Notes: generated by a model from the sequence alone, not told the origin. DNA of 64,000 bases from GCA-003244245 sp963712995 (GCA_963712995.1 CAVQKH010000036.1:72702-136701), one strand, 5' to 3'; shown: positions 26,572 to 35,737, counted from the first letter of the stretch. Numbers and translations: made by a program.

Positions 26572-26771
26572 GTTACACAGCCATAAAGCCTCGTGCTCGA
26601 CCGAAACCCTACCGCAGGCGCTGTGGCGTATGGTTTCAGCTGATTGTAGAGGTCGCGATACGGTCGATGCCGCGGCGTGAACCAGGTACTCGGATAGATC
26701 GAGCGCCACTGTGCCGTGCTCGCCAGATCATCGACAGGACGACACTCTTCCAGCATGGCAGCCGCCAGATC
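26572..26771 (-). pseudogene. C-terminal remnant of a TPR-type XRE regulator
   Basis: The reading DLAAAMLEECRPVDDLAST and RDLYNQLKPYATAPAV parallels the end of the two XRE-TPR genes upstream (DLDNAAARGMEAIDIAQSL, RDLYHQMKPHAKSSAV). No start or N-terminal domain remains. This is a third copy of the regulator family, reduced to its tail. Confidence 0.55.
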
Positions 26772-27075
26772 AGCTGCGGAGGAGGTCGAGGTCGAGGATT
26801 CGGACCGGGAGGGTGACGCGTTGGTGGAGGGCGGCGCGCAGCGCACGGTGCAGGCCGTCCTCTAAGAACAACTCGCCGTGCCAGCGGACGGCGTGCGGGA
26901 ACAGGTCGCCGGGCAGGGTGGGGTCCTCGGACAGCAGCCGGTCCAGCTCCACCACCGTCGCGGTGGTGATCAAGTCTGCCAGTGGGACCTGCTGCGGGGG
27001 GATCTGCGCCCAGTCCTTCACCGAAAACCCGTGCTCGGGATAAGGGCGGTCGCGCCGGATTTCTTTGAATATCAC
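26770..27075 (-). CDS. Conserved small ParB-like protein next to hrcA
   Basis: A 101-residue protein with PLADLITTATVVELDRLLSE and WHGELFLEDGLHRALRAAL, the short ParB-nuclease-like layout known from many actinobacteria. GDLFPHAVRW lies between. The gene is intact and divergent from hrcA across 132 bases. It may bind DNA or nucleotides but no function is established to my knowledge. It starts at ATG 27075. Confidence 0.65.
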   Translation of the reverse strand: MIFKEIRRDRPYPEHGFSVKDWAQIPPQQVPLADLITTATVVELDRLLSEDPTLPGDLFPHAVRWHGELFLEDGLHRALRAALHQRVTLPVRILDLDLLRS

Positions 27076-27207
27076 AGCCGGCGCTCACCTCCGTACCCCG
27101 CTCAGCTTGAGCGATCAGCGTATCGGGCGCCCCGGCGCGCCCCGACGCCTGCGCCTGCAGCGCACTAGACTCGGTGGACAGGCTGCTACCAGCGCCAGGG
27201 AGGTGAT

Positions 27208-28230
27208 GTGAACGCCGACGATCGACGGTTCGAGGTGCTGCGCGCCATCGTCACCGACTACGTGGCCACCCACGAGCCGGTTGCGTCCCGCTCGCTGGTG
27301 GAGCGGCACCAGTTCGGGGTGTCCAGCGCGACCATCCGCAACGACATGGTGGCGCTGGAGGAGGACGGCTACATCACCCAACCGCACACCAGTGCCGGTC
27401 GGGTGCCCACCGACAAGGGCTACCGGTTGTTCGTCGACCGGCTCTCTGAGGTGAAGCCGCTGTCGGTGGCCGAGCGCCGCGCGGTGCAGAGCTTCCTGCA
27501 GGGCGCGGTCGACCTCGACGATGTGTTGCGGCGCAGCGTGCGGCTGCTCGCTCAGCTCACCCGGCAGGTGGCGGTGATCCAGTACCCGACGCTGAGCCGG
27601 TCCACGGTGCGCCACCTCGAGGTGCTCGCGGTGACCCCGGCCCGGCTGATGCTGGTCCTCATCACCGATGCGGGCCGGGTGGATCAGCGCCTGCTCGATC
27701 TGGGCGATGTCATCACCGAGGACCAGGTGGCAGCGCTGCGCACGCTGCTCAACCAGGCCTTGGCGGGGCGCAGGCTGGCGGAGGCCTCCGCAGCGGTGGC
27801 CGATCTCCCCGAGCAGGCCCCGGTCGAGCTTCGGGACGCGATGATCCGGGCCTCGACGGTTCTGATCGAGACGTTGGTGGAGCATCCCGAGGAGCGGCTG
27901 TTGCTCGGCGGCACCGCTAACCTCACCCGGAACGTCACCGATTTCCCGGGTTCCCTACGTCAGGTGCTCGAGGCGTTGGAGGAGCAGGTGGTGGTGCTCA
28001 AGCTGTTGGCAGCGGCCCGGGATCCGGCCACCATCACGGTGCGGATCGGTGAGGAGAACGAGGCCGAGGAGATGCGCAGTACCTCGTTGGTCTCGATCGG
28101 TTACGCCTCGCATGGCACGGTGCTCGGGGGGATGGGAGTGGTGGGGCCGACCAGGATGGACTACCCCGGCACGATCGCCGCGGTACGCGCGGTAGCACGA
28201 TATGTGGGGGAGATCCTGACCACCCGCTGA
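27208..28230 (+). CDS. hrcA: Heat-inducible transcription repressor HrcA
   Basis: Represses groE-type heat-shock genes by binding CIRCE elements. 340 residues, normal length, starting at GTG 27208 with GGGAGGTGAT upstream. The N-terminal winged helix reads RRFEVLRAIVTDYVATHEPV, SSATIRNDMVALEEDGYI and QPHTSAGRVPTDKGYR, the family signature. The C-terminus contains the conserved GMGVVGPTRMDY. No clear CIRCE sequence (TTAGCACTC-N9-GAGTGCTAA) lies in its own 5' region, so autoregulation is not evident. The dnaJ gene follows. Confidence 0.95.
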   Translation: MNADDRRFEVLRAIVTDYVATHEPVASRSLVERHQFGVSSATIRNDMVALEEDGYITQPHTSAGRVPTDKGYRLFVDRLSEVKPLSVAERRAVQSFLQGAVDLDDVLRRSVRLLAQLTRQVAVIQYPTLSRSTVRHLEVLAVTPARLMLVLITDAGRVDQRLLDLGDVITEDQVAALRTLLNQALAGRRLAEASAAVADLPEQAPVELRDAMIRASTVLIETLVEHPEERLLLGGTANLTRNVTDFPGSLRQVLEALEEQVVVLKLLAAARDPATITVRIGEENEAEEMRSTSLVSIGYASHGTVLGGMGVVGPTRMDYPGTIAAVRAVARYVGEILTTR

Positions 28231-28302
28231 GCGGGGTCGGGCGCACCGATTTGCAAGCGACAACAGGACCGCGGCGTCGGGCTGCGGCAGGAGGACGCCA
28301 GC

Positions 28303-29460
28303 GTGGCCAGGGACTACTACGGGATCCTGGGCGTGTCTCGGGACGCCAGCATGGATCAGATCAAACGCGCCTACCGCAAGCTGGCGCGCGAGCTGCACCC
28401 CGATGTCAACCCCGATACGACAGCACAGCAGCGGTTCCAGGACGTCACCGCCGCCTACGAGGTGCTGACCGATCCGCAGAAACGAAAGATCGTCGATCTC
28501 GGTGGGGATCCGCTGGACCCTGGTGGAGGCCGCGGCGCAGCGGGGGATCCCTTCGGTGGGTTCGGCTTCGGGGACATCATGGACGCCTTCTTCGGCCCCG
28601 GCTCGGCGCCCGGTGGTCGGCGGGGGCCCCGCAGCCGGGTGCAGAGCGGTACCGACGCGCTGATCCGGCTGCAGCTCACCCTCGAGGAGTGCGCCAGCGG
28701 GGCATCGCGGGAGCTCGCCGTGGACACCGCGGTGCTGTGCGGCGAGTGCAACGGATCCGGCTGTGCACGCGGTACCCGCCCGCAGACCTGCGACACCTGT
28801 GGCGGTGCCGGCGAGGTGCAGAACGTGCAGCGGACCTTCCTCGGTCAAGTCATGACCTCGCGCCCGTGCCCGGTGTGCCGCGGCATCGGCGAGGTCATCC
28901 CGGAACCCTGCCGCCAATGCGGTGGGGACGGCCGGATCAGGGCTCGTCGCAACGTCACCGCGAAGGTACCGGCCGGAGTGGGTGACGGGATGCGGGTGCG
29001 ATTGGCCGGCCAGGGCGAGGTGGGTCCGGGTGGCGGTCCAGCGGGTGATCTCTACGTCGAGGTGCAGGAGGTGCCGCACGAGACGTTCACCCGCGACGAC
29101 GCCGACCTGCACTGCACCGTGCGGGTTCCGATGACCGCTGCCGCACTCGGCACCACGGTCATACTGGAGACCCTTGATGGCACCGAGGAGGTCCGGGTCG
29201 AAGCGGGCACCCAATGCGCGACCGTGCTGACCCTGCGGGGGCGCGGGATGCCGCGGTTACGCAGCACGGGCCGCGCCGAGGGGCGGGGTGATCTGTTCGT
29301 CCACCTCGACGTCGTCACTCCGACGCGGCTGGACCCCCGGCAGATCGAATTGTTGCGTGAGCTCGCCCTCCTGCGAGGTGAGGAGCAGGCCGAGCTGACG
29401 GCGAACGGTCGCGCCGGCGGTCTGTTCTCCCGGTTGCGGGACTCCTTGGGTGGACGCTGA
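28303..29460 (+). CDS. dnaJ: Chaperone protein DnaJ
   Basis: An Hsp40 co-chaperone of DnaK, 385 residues, starting at GTG 28303 (MARDYYGILGVSRDASMDQI). The J domain has the HPD motif (ELHPDVN). A Gly-rich region follows, then four CxxCxGxG zinc repeats (CGECNGSG, CDTCGGAG, CPVCRGIG, CRQCGGDG) and the C-terminal substrate-binding domain. It is the second copy type found next to hrcA in actinobacteria. The gene ends inside an 18-bp tandem repeat whose first unit contains its stop codon. Confidence 0.96.
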   Translation: MARDYYGILGVSRDASMDQIKRAYRKLARELHPDVNPDTTAQQRFQDVTAAYEVLTDPQKRKIVDLGGDPLDPGGGRGAAGDPFGGFGFGDIMDAFFGPGSAPGGRRGPRSRVQSGTDALIRLQLTLEECASGASRELAVDTAVLCGECNGSGCARGTRPQTCDTCGGAGEVQNVQRTFLGQVMTSRPCPVCRGIGEVIPEPCRQCGGDGRIRARRNVTAKVPAGVGDGMRVRLAGQGEVGPGGGPAGDLYVEVQEVPHETFTRDDADLHCTVRVPMTAAALGTTVILETLDGTEEVRVEAGTQCATVLTLRGRGMPRLRSTGRAEGRGDLFVHLDVVTPTRLDPRQIELLRELALLRGEEQAELTANGRAGGLFSRLRDSLGGR

Positions 29461-29532
29461 CCGTTGGGTGGACGCTGACCGTTGGGTGGACGCTGACCGT
29501 TGGGTGGACGCTGACCGTTGGGTGGACGCTGA
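29443..29532 (+). repeat. 18-bp tandem repeat overlapping the dnaJ stop
   Basis: Five units: a slightly diverged first unit at 29443-29460 (the end of dnaJ, including its TGA), then four identical copies of CCGTTGGGTGGACGCTGA at 29461-29532. Each copy carries a TGA in the dnaJ frame, so variation in copy number would not alter DnaJ. The array fills most of the gap before rsmE. It is a minisatellite (VNTR) type locus, not a CRISPR array, since there are no spacers. Confidence 0.9.
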
Positions 29533-29556
29533 CCGCGCAGCCGGCGGGGGGTCCGG

Positions 29557-30318
29557 GTGAGCAGCTTTCCGATGTTCCTCGCCGGGCCACTCCCGCCAGA
29601 GGGTGCCGAGATGCTGCTGGACGGGCCGGAGGGCAGGCACGCCGCGACGGTGCGCCGGGTGCGTACCGGTGAGCGTTTGACGCTCACCGACGGCGGTGGC
29701 GAGCTGGCCCTGTGCGAGGTACTCGAGACGGGTCGGGACTGGCTGCGGCTGCGGGTGCTGCGGCGGGGCAGCGAGCCGACACCGGCCTTGCACGTGACGC
29801 TGGTCCAGGCGCTGGTCAAGGGCGAGCGCGCGGAGCTGGCGGTGGAGCTGGCCGTCGAGGCCGGGGTGGATGCGGTAGTGCCCTGGCGGGCGGCCCGTTG
29901 TGTGGCCCGCTGGGACTGCGGGTCGCGGGGGGCCAAGGCACTGGCCCGCTGGCGGGAAACGGCTCGCGAGGCCGCCAAGCAGTCCCGCCGGGGCTGGGTC
30001 CCTCAGGTGGCCGAACCGGTGAGCACCGCGGCCCTCGGGCAGCGCTGCGCCGCGGCGGCGGGCGCTCTGGTGCTGCACGAGAGCGCCCCTGAGATTCTGT
30101 CCTCGGTGCTGTTGCCCGCTGCGGGTGAACTGGTGCTGATCGTCGGACCTGAGGGGGGCATCACCGAGGCCGAGTTGGCCGTGCTGACCGCGGCCGGAGG
30201 CCGGCCTGTGCGGCTCGGTCCGGGGGTATTGCGTTCTTCTAGTGCCGGTGCGGTAGCTCTCGGTGCAATTGGAGCTCTCTCTCAACGGTGGGCTCTGCGT
30301 CATTCAGGTGACATTTGA
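29557..30318 (+). CDS. rsmE: 16S rRNA (uracil-1498-N3)-methyltransferase
   Basis: A SPOUT methyltransferase that methylates U1498 of 16S rRNA. 253 residues, starting at GTG 29557 (MSSFPMFLAGPL). The typical motifs are HAATVRRVRTGE, LVQALVKGERAELAVE, LVLIVGPEGGITEAEL and LGPGVLRSSSAGAVALGAI, the last being the SAM-binding trefoil knot. It follows dnaJ, as in Mycobacterium. About 270 bases without a supported gene follow; they hold an A/T-richer stretch near 30335-30385. Confidence 0.95.
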   Translation: MSSFPMFLAGPLPPEGAEMLLDGPEGRHAATVRRVRTGERLTLTDGGGELALCEVLETGRDWLRLRVLRRGSEPTPALHVTLVQALVKGERAELAVELAVEAGVDAVVPWRAARCVARWDCGSRGAKALARWRETAREAAKQSRRGWVPQVAEPVSTAALGQRCAAAAGALVLHESAPEILSSVLLPAAGELVLIVGPEGGITEAELAVLTAAGGRPVRLGPGVLRSSSAGAVALGAIGALSQRWALRHSGDI

Positions 30319-30591
30319 AGCGCTCGCTCGCCGAAAGCTTTACATTAAGTGTGCAAGGCCGGATGAACCACCTGATTGAGTAAATGGTCATTCCGGACTC
30401 GCAAGCGCTCCACAGACTCCGCCGGGCACCTCCCCCCTCGGTCCGGCGGCGCTGCGCCGCGGCGGGACAGCCCCCAGTTTCCGCCGCGGCGCGGCATCCA
30501 CTCACGATATCGGGATTCCCTCGCAGTCGCGCGAATCTCCTCCCCCCGTGGACTGAGGTCTGCGGCTAGCATCTGTGCTGCAGGTTGATTC

Positions 30592-31695
30592 GTGATGCGC
30601 GAGTGCGCAGGAAGTAGGACCCACGACCACGTGACCCCTACCCCAGCGGAGGGCGCCGCTCCATCCGGTGCGGAGACGACACAGCCCGAACCCGTCCAGT
30701 CGAAGATTGTGATCCCAGGTTCTGCGGTGCTGGCTCTGCTGGGATCCCGTGACGAGAACCTGAAGGTAATCGAGAACCTGCTCGAGGCCGATGTGCACGT
30801 GCGAGGCAACGAGGTCACCCTCTCGGGCACGCCGGCGGAGGTGGCGTTCGCCGAGCGGGCATTCGGCGAGTTGGTCGTCCTGGCCGGCCGCGGCCAGGAG
30901 TTCGGCCCGGACGCGGTCCGGGCGACCCTGGGGATGCTCGCCCAGGGTGGCGCGGAGTCACCCGCCGAGGTGCTCAGCCTGGACATCCTGTCCCGGCGCG
31001 GTCGTACCATCCGGCCCAAGACGCTCAACCAGAAGCGCTACGTCGATGCGATCGACTGCTACACGATCGTGTTCGGTATCGGCCCTGCCGGCACCGGCAA
31101 GACCTACCTGGCGATGGCCAAGGCAGTGCAGGCGCTGCAGGCCAAGCAGGTCAACCGGATCATCCTCACCCGGCCTGCGGTCGAGGCGGGGGAGCGGTTG
31201 GGTTTCCTTCCCGGCACCCTGTACGAGAAGATCGACCCCTACCTGCGCCCGCTGTACGACGCGCTGCACGACATGCTCGAACCGGAGTCCATTCCCAAAT
31301 TGATGGCCGCCGGAACCATCGAGGTCGCCCCGTTGGCCTACATGCGCGGTCGCACCCTCAACGACGCCTTCATCATCCTCGACGAGGCGCAGAACACCAC
31401 CCCGGAGCAGATGAAGATGTTCCTGACCCGGCTCGGCTTCGGCTCCAGGGTCGTGGTCACCGGCGACGTCACGCAGATCGACCTGCCCGGCGGCCAGGTC
31501 TCCGGGCTGAAGATAGTGCAGCACATCCTCGACGGTGTGGACGATGTGCACTTCGCGCAGCTCTCCAGCGCTGACGTGGTCCGGCACCGGCTGGTCACCG
31601 ACATCGTGGACGCCTACGCGCGGTGGGACGCCGTCCAGGAGGGCACCGGAGCCCGCCCGGTGCCCAATCGCGGCGACCGCCGCCGGAGGCGGTGA
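30592..31695 (+). CDS. phoH: PhoH-family ATPase
   Basis: A P-loop ATPase of the PhoH family, often linked to RNA metabolism and phosphate stress. The ORF gives 367 residues from 30592. GTG 30631 (MTPTPAEG) after GGAAGTAGGA is an equally good start, about 350 residues. It has a KH-like N-terminal region (DENLKVIENLLEADVHVRG), Walker A GPAGTGKT, Walker B FIILDEAQN, and the sensor region VVTGDVTQIDLPGG. It is followed by ybeY 8 bases later, a standard arrangement. Confidence 0.95.
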   Translation: MMRECAGSRTHDHVTPTPAEGAAPSGAETTQPEPVQSKIVIPGSAVLALLGSRDENLKVIENLLEADVHVRGNEVTLSGTPAEVAFAERAFGELVVLAGRGQEFGPDAVRATLGMLAQGGAESPAEVLSLDILSRRGRTIRPKTLNQKRYVDAIDCYTIVFGIGPAGTGKTYLAMAKAVQALQAKQVNRIILTRPAVEAGERLGFLPGTLYEKIDPYLRPLYDALHDMLEPESIPKLMAAGTIEVAPLAYMRGRTLNDAFIILDEAQNTTPEQMKMFLTRLGFGSRVVVTGDVTQIDLPGGQVSGLKIVQHILDGVDDVHFAQLSSADVVRHRLVTDIVDAYARWDAVQEGTGARPVPNRGDRRRRR

Positions 31696-31703
31696 GGCGA
31701 GCG

Positions 31704-32273
31704 ATGGGTATCGAGATCGCCAACGAGTCCGGCACCGCGGTCGCCGAGGCGTCGATCGCGGCAGCAGCGCGTTTCGCGATGGACCAGTTGGGCATCAGCC
31801 CGTTGGCCGAGCTGTCCATGCTGCTGGTCGGCAGCCGGGAGATGGCCGACCTGCACCAGCGGTGGATGGACCTGCCGGGGCCCACCGACGTGATGGCCTT
31901 CCCGATGGATGGGGCCGCTGAGGGTGGCGTGCTGGCGGGTGGCCGCCCGGACGGCCCTCCCGGTGGCCCGGAGCTGCTCGGTGACATCGTGCTGTGCCCG
32001 CAGGTCGCCACGGAACAGGCTGCCGCAGCGGGCCACTCCGTGCTCGATGAGCTGCAGCTGCTCACCGTGCACGGCGTGCTGCACCTGGTGGGCTACGATC
32101 ACGCCGAGCCCGCCGAGGAGCGTGAGATGTTCGCCCTGCAGGACCGGATTCTCGAGGAGTTCCGGCGCGCCGGCCGGGCGGCCCGGCGCCGGATCGCCCA
32201 GCGGGATGCGGATACCCGGCTGCTCGGGGTGGTCGGTCTGGACGGGCCGGAGGAATCCGGCCTCCAGAGATAA
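31704..32273 (+). CDS. ybeY: Endoribonuclease YbeY
   Basis: A metal-dependent endoRNase involved in 16S rRNA 3' maturation and ribosome quality control. 189 residues from ATG 31704, longer than the usual ~155 because of a C-terminal tail (DADTRLLGVVGLDGPEESG). The metal-binding signature HGVLHLVGYDH is present, and PTDVMAFPM is the conserved N-terminal segment. It lies between phoH and the CNNM gene in an operon-like run. Confidence 0.95.
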   Translation: MGIEIANESGTAVAEASIAAAARFAMDQLGISPLAELSMLLVGSREMADLHQRWMDLPGPTDVMAFPMDGAAEGGVLAGGRPDGPPGGPELLGDIVLCPQVATEQAAAAGHSVLDELQLLTVHGVLHLVGYDHAEPAEEREMFALQDRILEEFRRAGRAARRRIAQRDADTRLLGVVGLDGPEESGLQR

Positions 32274-32287
32274 TCCAAACGGTCCTT

Positions 32288-33634
32288 GTGGTGCAGACGT
32301 CACCGGTTGTGCTGCTCGCGCTGGCCGCCACTCTGGTGGTGGCTGCGGGAGGGTTCGCGGCCGCCGACGCCGCGCTGAGCACGGTGTCGCGAGCCCGGGT
32401 TGACGCGCTGGTGCGTTCCGGCCGCTTCGGCGCTCGCGCACTCGCGCTCATCGTCGCCGACCGTCCCCGGCACATCAACCTGCTGCTGTTGCTGCGGTTG
32501 AGCTGCGAGCTGAGCGCTACGGTGCTGGTCACCGTGGCGGCGCTGCGTTCCTCGTCGCCCACTTGGCTGGCCCTGCTCATCGCCGGATTGGTGATGGTGG
32601 TGGTCACCTATGTCGTCGTCGGGGTGGGGCCCCGGACCATCGGGCGCCAGCACCCGTATCCCGTCGGTCTCCTGGCGGCCGGGCCGGTCCGGGTACTGGG
32701 ACGGGTTCTGGGTCCGCTGTCGCGGCTGCTCATCCTCGTCGGGAACGCGATCACCCCCGGTCGAGGTTTCCGGGAAGGGCCGTTCACCTCCGAGGTCGAA
32801 CTCCGGGAGCTGGTCGACATGGCGGGTCAGCGCGGCGTGGTCGAGGCAGGCGAAGCCGAGATGATCCACTCCGTGTTCGAGCTCGGGGACACCGTCGCCC
32901 GTGAAGTGATGGTGCCCCGAACCGAGATCGTCTGGATAGAGCAGGACAAGTCGGTGCGCCAGGCCGTGGCGTTGTGCCTGCGCTCCGGATTCTCCCGGCT
33001 CCCGGTGATCGCGGACAGCGTCGATGACATCGTCGGGGTCGTGCACCTCAAGGACCTGGTCGCGCGGACGGTACCCGAGGTCGCCGATGGTGGCGCCGTC
33101 GGTGAGGTGATGCGGCCCGCGACCTTCGTTCCCGACTCGAAGTTGCTCACCGGGCTGCTCAGGGAGATGCAGGTCTCGCGCAACCACATGGCCGTCGTCG
33201 TCGACGAATACGGTGGTACCGCCGGCCTGCTCACGATCGAGGACATCCTCGAGGAGATCGTCGGCGAGATCACCGACGAGTCCGACACCGAGGCGCGGCC
33301 GCCGATCGAGGACCTTGGGGACGGTAGGGTGCGGGTGATCAGCCGGTTGCCGGTGATCGACCTGGGTGAGCTGTTCGCGGTGGACCTGCAAGACGCCGAC
33401 GTGGAAACCGTCGGTGGCCTGCTGGCGCAGCGATTGGGCCGGGTGCCGGTGCCCGGTGCCGAGGCCGACGTGGCGGGCCTACGGTTGCGAGCCGAGGGCG
33501 GTAACGATCGTCGTGGGCGTTTGCGGATCACGGCCGTGATCGCGTCCCGGGTGTCCGCCCGATCCGATCCCGTCATACAGCTGGACCCCACCGCGGCCGA
33601 TCCACCGCAGGAAGCGAGTGACACCCGTGCCTGA
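32288..33634 (+). CDS. CNNM/CorC-type membrane protein with CBS domains
   Basis: A 448-residue integral membrane protein, HlyC/CorC family, related to magnesium or cobalt transporters. It has an N-terminal DUF21 transmembrane domain (first ~170 residues), two CBS domains (REVMVPRTEIVWIEQ, FSRLPVIADSVDDIVGVVHL, NHMAVVVDEYGGTAGLLTIE) and a C-terminal CorC/HlyC domain (DVETVGGLLAQRLGRVP). It is the Rv2366c position homologue. Its end overlaps the next start by 17 bases, suggesting coupled translation. Confidence 0.92.
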   Translation: MVQTSPVVLLALAATLVVAAGGFAAADAALSTVSRARVDALVRSGRFGARALALIVADRPRHINLLLLLRLSCELSATVLVTVAALRSSSPTWLALLIAGLVMVVVTYVVVGVGPRTIGRQHPYPVGLLAAGPVRVLGRVLGPLSRLLILVGNAITPGRGFREGPFTSEVELRELVDMAGQRGVVEAGEAEMIHSVFELGDTVAREVMVPRTEIVWIEQDKSVRQAVALCLRSGFSRLPVIADSVDDIVGVVHLKDLVARTVPEVADGGAVGEVMRPATFVPDSKLLTGLLREMQVSRNHMAVVVDEYGGTAGLLTIEDILEEIVGEITDESDTEARPPIEDLGDGRVRVISRLPVIDLGELFAVDLQDADVETVGGLLAQRLGRVPVPGAEADVAGLRLRAEGGNDRRGRLRITAVIASRVSARSDPVIQLDPTAADPPQEASDTRA

Positions 33635-33980
33635 GCTCGACCCGGAGGACGCCAAGATCGTGACACTGGCGCGTTCGGCGCTGGCCCGCACCGGCGCACC
33701 CGAGGGCGCCGCCGTGCGGGACACCGACGGGCGCACCTACACCGGGGTCACCGTCTCGCTGCCCTCGCTGACCCTGACTGCGCTGCAGGCGGCGGTGGCT
33801 GCGGCGGTGGCCAGCGGGGCGAGCGGACTGGAAGCGGCCGCCGTGGCGTCCGGGTCGGGGGCTGCGGCCGCGGTGGATGCGGCATCGTTGGCCGCGGTTC
33901 GCGAGCTCGGGCCCACCGCGCCGGTGTTGCTGGTCGACCAGCGCGGCGCGGTCCATGACGTGCTGCATGCAGGAGGGTAG
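33618..33980 (+). CDS. Cytidine deaminase-like protein
   Basis: 120 residues, Ala-rich, with the outline of the cytidine deaminase fold (DAKIVTLARSALARTG then a core of Ala helices). The zinc-binding Cys/His motif (C-H-A-E and PCxxC) is missing, so it is probably catalytically inactive. It matches by position the small conserved gene between the CNNM gene and era in mycobacteria. The start at 33618 overlaps the upstream gene; GTG 33627 (MPELDPED) is the alternative. Confidence 0.6.
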   Translation: MTPVPELDPEDAKIVTLARSALARTGAPEGAAVRDTDGRTYTGVTVSLPSLTLTALQAAVAAAVASGASGLEAAAVASGSGAAAAVDAASLAAVRELGPTAPVLLVDQRGAVHDVLHAGG

Positions 33981-33982
33981 CG

Positions 33983-34912
33983 GTGAGCGTACCTGCTGAG
34001 GGGCCGTTCCGGGCCGGGTTCGCCTGCCTGGTGGGCAGGCCCAACGTCGGCAAGTCGACGTTGACCAACGCATTGGTGGGGCAGAAGGTGGCGATCACCT
34101 CCAGCCGGCCGCAGACCACCCGGCACACCATCCGGGGAATCGTGCACCAGCCGGGCGGGCAGCTCGTGCTGGTGGACACCCCCGGCCTGCACCGGCCCCG
34201 CACCCTGTTGGGTGAGCGGCTCAACAGCCTGGTCCGGGCGACCTGGTCAGAGGTGGACGCGATCGGGTTGTGCGTGCCCGCCGATGCAGCGATCGGGACC
34301 GGAGACCGGTTCATCGCCGGCGAGCTGGCCGCGCTGTCGCAGCGCACCCCGGTGTTCGCCGTGGTAACCAAGACCGATCTGGTGGCCCCGCAGCGGGTGG
34401 CCGAGCAACTCGCAGCGCTGGCCGAGCTGGCTCGCTGCGCTGGGATCGGTGAGTTCGCCGAGGTGGTGCCGGTGTCCGCGGTCGACGGTTTCCAGGTGGG
34501 GTTGCTCGCTGATCTGCTACTGGCCCGGATGCCGGAGTCACCGCCGCTGTACCCCGGTGGGGAGCTCACCGACGAGCCGGAACAGACGCTGGTCGCCGAG
34601 CTGGTGCGGGAGGCGGCCCTGGAAGGCGTGCGCGACGAGCTGCCGCACTCGCTGGCGGTGGTGGTGGAGGAGATGGTCCCGCGGGAGGGCCGGGCCGACC
34701 TGCTGGAGGTCTACGCGAACCTCTACGTCGAGCGGGACAGCCAGAAAGCGATCGTGATCGGGCGCGGCGGTCAGCGGCTCAAAGAGGTCGGCAGCCGCGC
34801 CCGGGTGCACATCGAGGCGCTGCTGGGCACTTCGGTTTACCTGGATCTGCACGTGAAGGTGGCCAAAGACTGGCAACGCGACCCCAAACAGCTGCGCCGG
34901 CTGGGTTTCTGA
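33983..34912 (+). CDS. era: GTPase Era
   Basis: A ribosome assembly GTPase that binds the 3' end of 16S rRNA. 309 residues from GTG 33983. G motifs: GRPNVGKST (G1), QTTRHTIRG (G2), DTPG (G3), TKTD (G4). The C-terminal KH domain is seen in VIGRGGQRLKEVGSRARVHI. It is two bases after the deaminase-like gene and 47 bases before recO, and likely the same operon. Confidence 0.96.
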   Translation: MSVPAEGPFRAGFACLVGRPNVGKSTLTNALVGQKVAITSSRPQTTRHTIRGIVHQPGGQLVLVDTPGLHRPRTLLGERLNSLVRATWSEVDAIGLCVPADAAIGTGDRFIAGELAALSQRTPVFAVVTKTDLVAPQRVAEQLAALAELARCAGIGEFAEVVPVSAVDGFQVGLLADLLLARMPESPPLYPGGELTDEPEQTLVAELVREAALEGVRDELPHSLAVVVEEMVPREGRADLLEVYANLYVERDSQKAIVIGRGGQRLKEVGSRARVHIEALLGTSVYLDLHVKVAKDWQRDPKQLRRLGF

Positions 34913-34959
34913 CCCGCGCGTCGCGTCCGGCATCGGCCGGGTAGTGCGACGATGAGCGG

Positions 34960-35712
34960 GTGCGCTTGTACCGCGACACCGGGGTGGTGCTGCGTGTGCA
35001 GAAGCTGGGTGAAGCCGATCGCATCATCACGCTGCTGACCCGCCGGCACGGTCCGGTGCGCGCGGTGGCCAAGGGTGTGCGGCGCACCTCGTCGCGGTTC
35101 GGTGCCCGGCTGGAGCCGTTCGGGCATGTAGACGTGCAGTTCTACCGCGGGCGGACGCTGGACATCATCACCCAGGTCGAGACCGTCGATGGCTTCGGTT
35201 CCCGGCTGGTCGGCGACTACGGCCGCTACACCACCGGTTGCGCGGTGCTGGAGACCGCCGAGCGGCTGGCCGGCGCCGAGGGTGAACCGGCGCTGCGGCT
35301 CTACCTGCTGGTCGTGGGTGCGCTGCGAGCGCTGGCTGACGGGCAGCGGCATACCTCGCTGGTGCTCGACGCGTTCCTGCTCCGCGCGATGGCCGCCGCC
35401 GGGTGGGCTCCTGCGCTGACCGAATGCGCCCGATGCGGGCTACCGGGCCCACATCCTGCGTTCAGCGTCCCCACCGGCGGCGCCGTCTGCCCCGGGTGCC
35501 GCCCGGCCGGCGCGGCCACCCCCTCGCCCCAGACGCTGGATCTGCTCGACGCCCTCATGCACGGAAACTGGCCGCTCGCCGAGCGCGCCCCCGCCGGGAT
35601 CTGCCGCGAGGCCAGCGGTCTGGTCGCCGCCCACCTCCAATGGCACCTCGAACGCCAACTCCGCTCTCTCCCCTTGATCGAACGCCCTCGCCTGCCCCGC
35701 TCAGCCCGCTGA
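34960..35712 (+). CDS. recO: DNA repair protein RecO
   Basis: Recombination mediator that loads RecA onto SSB-coated DNA. 250 residues from GTG 34960 (MRLYRDTGVVLRVQKLGEAD). An N-terminal OB fold (RIITLLTRRHGPVRAVAKGV) is followed by a helical domain. A four-cysteine zinc motif is visible (CARCGLPGPHPAF, then CPGC). The usual size and position between era and uppS support the call. Confidence 0.95.
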   Translation: MRLYRDTGVVLRVQKLGEADRIITLLTRRHGPVRAVAKGVRRTSSRFGARLEPFGHVDVQFYRGRTLDIITQVETVDGFGSRLVGDYGRYTTGCAVLETAERLAGAEGEPALRLYLLVVGALRALADGQRHTSLVLDAFLLRAMAAAGWAPALTECARCGLPGPHPAFSVPTGGAVCPGCRPAGAATPSPQTLDLLDALMHGNWPLAERAPAGICREASGLVAAHLQWHLERQLRSLPLIERPRLPRSAR

Positions 35713-35737
35713 ATGCGGCAGGCGGCAGGATGGTTCG

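Noticed and set aside
27076..27207. CIRCE element upstream of hrcA
   Set aside because: No TTAGCACTC-N9-GAGTGCTAA or close variant was seen in the interval.
29443..29532. CRISPR array at the 18-bp repeat
   Set aside because: Units are directly adjacent without spacers and no cas genes are near.
29257..29978. Antisense ORFs with repeated PPNGQR
   Set aside because: The repeat in the protein is only the 18-bp DNA repeat read on the other strand.
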